Shown here piece by piece: positions 5,262-6,138 of a stretch of DNA of 6,138 bases; the first letter of the stretch is position 1; each line of letters opens with the position of its first letter. The stretch comes from an uncultured Rickettsiales bacterium (GTDB lineage Bacteria; Pseudomonadota; Alphaproteobacteria; Rickettsiales; UBA998). Below the pieces are notes generated by a model that saw nothing but the letters and a program-made list of their open reading frames with translations, was not told the DNA's origin and did not search any database. Location of the stretch: the NCBI GenBank assembly GCA_937982385.1, contig CALJMC010000065.1, forward strand, positions 1 to 6,138, given 5' to 3'. Position numbers and translations under genes: made by a program.

Positions 5262-6138
5262 TTAGTGTGCGACATAATCATCTGCTTTGTGCGCCATTCC
5301 GCGCAATGATGCTTGATAGGTCTTTTCATCCACATCAGACCATTCAACAGGTTTAATCGGCTGCGTAAGTGCATGCTTCAGCACGTCATCAACGGTTTCC
5401 ACAGGAATAATATTGATATCGCGTTTTACATTATCAGGAATTTCTTCCAAATCCTTTACATTTTCATGCGGAATCAAGACGGTTTTAATGCCACCACGAA
5501 GGGCTGCGAGCAATTTCTCTTTCAATCCACCAATAGGCAATACGCGACCACGCAAGGTCACCTCACCTGTCATCGCCACTGTGCGGTCCACAGGAATACC
5601 CGTTAGCACTGACACAATAGTCGTACACATCGCAATACCCGCAGATGGTCCATCTTTCGGCGTAGCGCCTTCAGGCACATGGACGTGAATATCTTGCTCA
5701 CGAATCATTGGCGGCGTAATACCGAACTCTGGTCCACGCGAACGCACAAAATGATAAGCTGCCTGCACAGATTCTTGCATCACCTCACCAAGCTTACCCG
5801 TATAAGTCACGCGACCTTTACCAACAATGTTCACTGCTTCAATTACCAGCAAATCACCGCCAGCCTCGGTATAAGCAAGACCAGTCGTCATGCCAACCCA
5901 GTCTTTGGTTTCCATCTCGCCGAAGCTAAATTTCTTCACACCAAGGAACTTACCAAGATTGCGGCGCGTTACAGCCACCTTCTCTTTACCTTGCATAAGA
6001 ATTTGTTTCACAGCCTTACGCGTAAGTGACGCCATTTCGCGCTCAAGGTTACGCACCCCCGCCTCACGCGTATAATAACGAATCACATCACGCAGCGCAT
6101 CTTCCGAAATACTCCACTCTTTTTTCTTCAAACCATGG
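5262..6138 (-). CDS. lon: ATP-dependent protease Lon, C-terminal part (N-terminus beyond window)
   Basis: Cytoplasmic AAA+ serine protease that degrades misfolded and short-lived regulatory proteins. About 291 C-terminal residues are present; the reading frame is open to the right edge, so the substrate-binding and ATPase parts lie outside. Counting from the TTG codon at 6131, residues 18-32 (IRYYTREAGVRNLER) belong to the small AAA+ subdomain with the sensor-2 arginine. The protease domain follows, with TGLAYTEAGGDLL (83-95), the catalytic PKDGPSAGIAM (Ser163) and LPIGGLKEKLLAA (Lys204), the Ser-Lys dyad. The short tail ends in a non-conserved ADDYVAH. The TTG could be mistaken for a start, but the preceding codons (His-Gly) continue the normal Lon sequence. 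Its stop codon abuts the shared terminator. It is convergent with the small-gene pair, whereas hupB often follows lon in other proteobacteria. Confidence 0.96.
   Translation of the reverse strand, partial: HGLKKKEWSISEDALRDVIRYYTREAGVRNLEREMASLTRKAVKQILMQGKEKVAVTRRNLGKFLGVKKFSFGEMETKDWVGMTTGLAYTEAGGDLLVIEAVNIVGKGRVTYTGKLGEVMQESVQAAYHFVRSRGPEFGITPPMIREQDIHVHVPEGATPKDGPSAGIAMCTTIVSVLTGIPVDRTVAMTGEVTLRGRVLPIGGLKEKLLAALRGGIKTVLIPHENVKDLEEIPDNVKRDINIIPVETVDDVLKHALTQPIKPVEWSDVDEKTYQASLRGMAHKADDYVAH

Noticed and set aside
4894..5265. 123-codon plus-strand frame overlapping the 120-aa gene and running through the terminator
   Set aside because: It lacks a ribosome binding site, is Cys/Lys/His-rich with no coherent pattern, and reads through the strong hairpin; the other frame has AGGAGG and ends before the terminator.
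6129..6131. TTG as a start making a separate 289-aa protein
   Set aside because: The codons before it continue the standard Lon sequence to the window edge, so this is the C-terminal part of a longer gene.
1..6138. CRISPR array, insertion sequence, tRNA or phage remnant
   Set aside because: I read both strands and saw no regularly spaced repeats, transposase motifs, flanking target duplications or cloverleaf pattern.

Overview
The window looks like chromosomal DNA from an alphaproteobacterium of moderate GC content. The evidence is the families present: a small CHCC zinc-finger protein of the NDUFS6 type, a HIG1-domain twin-membrane protein, a PAS_5-type protein, a GCMQVN-type lytic transglycosylase with one cysteine on each side of its active site, and a PstS with the GSSTVFPF and ESTGTGGG loops. 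I see no insertion sequences, phage genes, CRISPR repeats, tRNA or rRNA. The genus cannot be told from the sequence.

Layout. From 1 to about 4376 everything is on the minus strand. Read in the direction of transcription (right to left) it is: a secreted lytic transglycosylase; a compact block of a 57-residue zinc-finger gene, a 64-residue HIG1 gene and folC, joined by an ATGA overlap and a 3-base gap; a PAS-type gene and an acidic unknown gene 12 bases apart; then the start of pstS behind its own promoter. At about 4377-4570 there is a divergent intergenic region holding a near-consensus Pho box that points right. Two small unrecognised genes (4571-4813 and 4839-5201) follow on the plus strand. 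They end at a strong 15-bp hairpin that also sits directly at the stop codon of a convergent lon gene, whose C-terminal part fills the rest of the window on the minus strand.

How the genes fit together. The zinc-finger gene was too short for the usual ORF cut-off, but it is well supported and fixes the true start of the HIG1 gene. These two are bacterial relatives of mitochondrial respiratory-complex proteins, and are co-translated with the folate gene folC. The most unusual part is the rightward pair: small soluble-looking proteins with no recognisable family, apparently under PhoB control and therefore probably phosphate-starvation-responsive. The second has an unusually strong ribosome binding site after a small intercistronic hairpin. 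The pstS at the left edge, a classic PhoB target, has a good housekeeping-type promoter but no recognisable Pho box in the stretch visible here.
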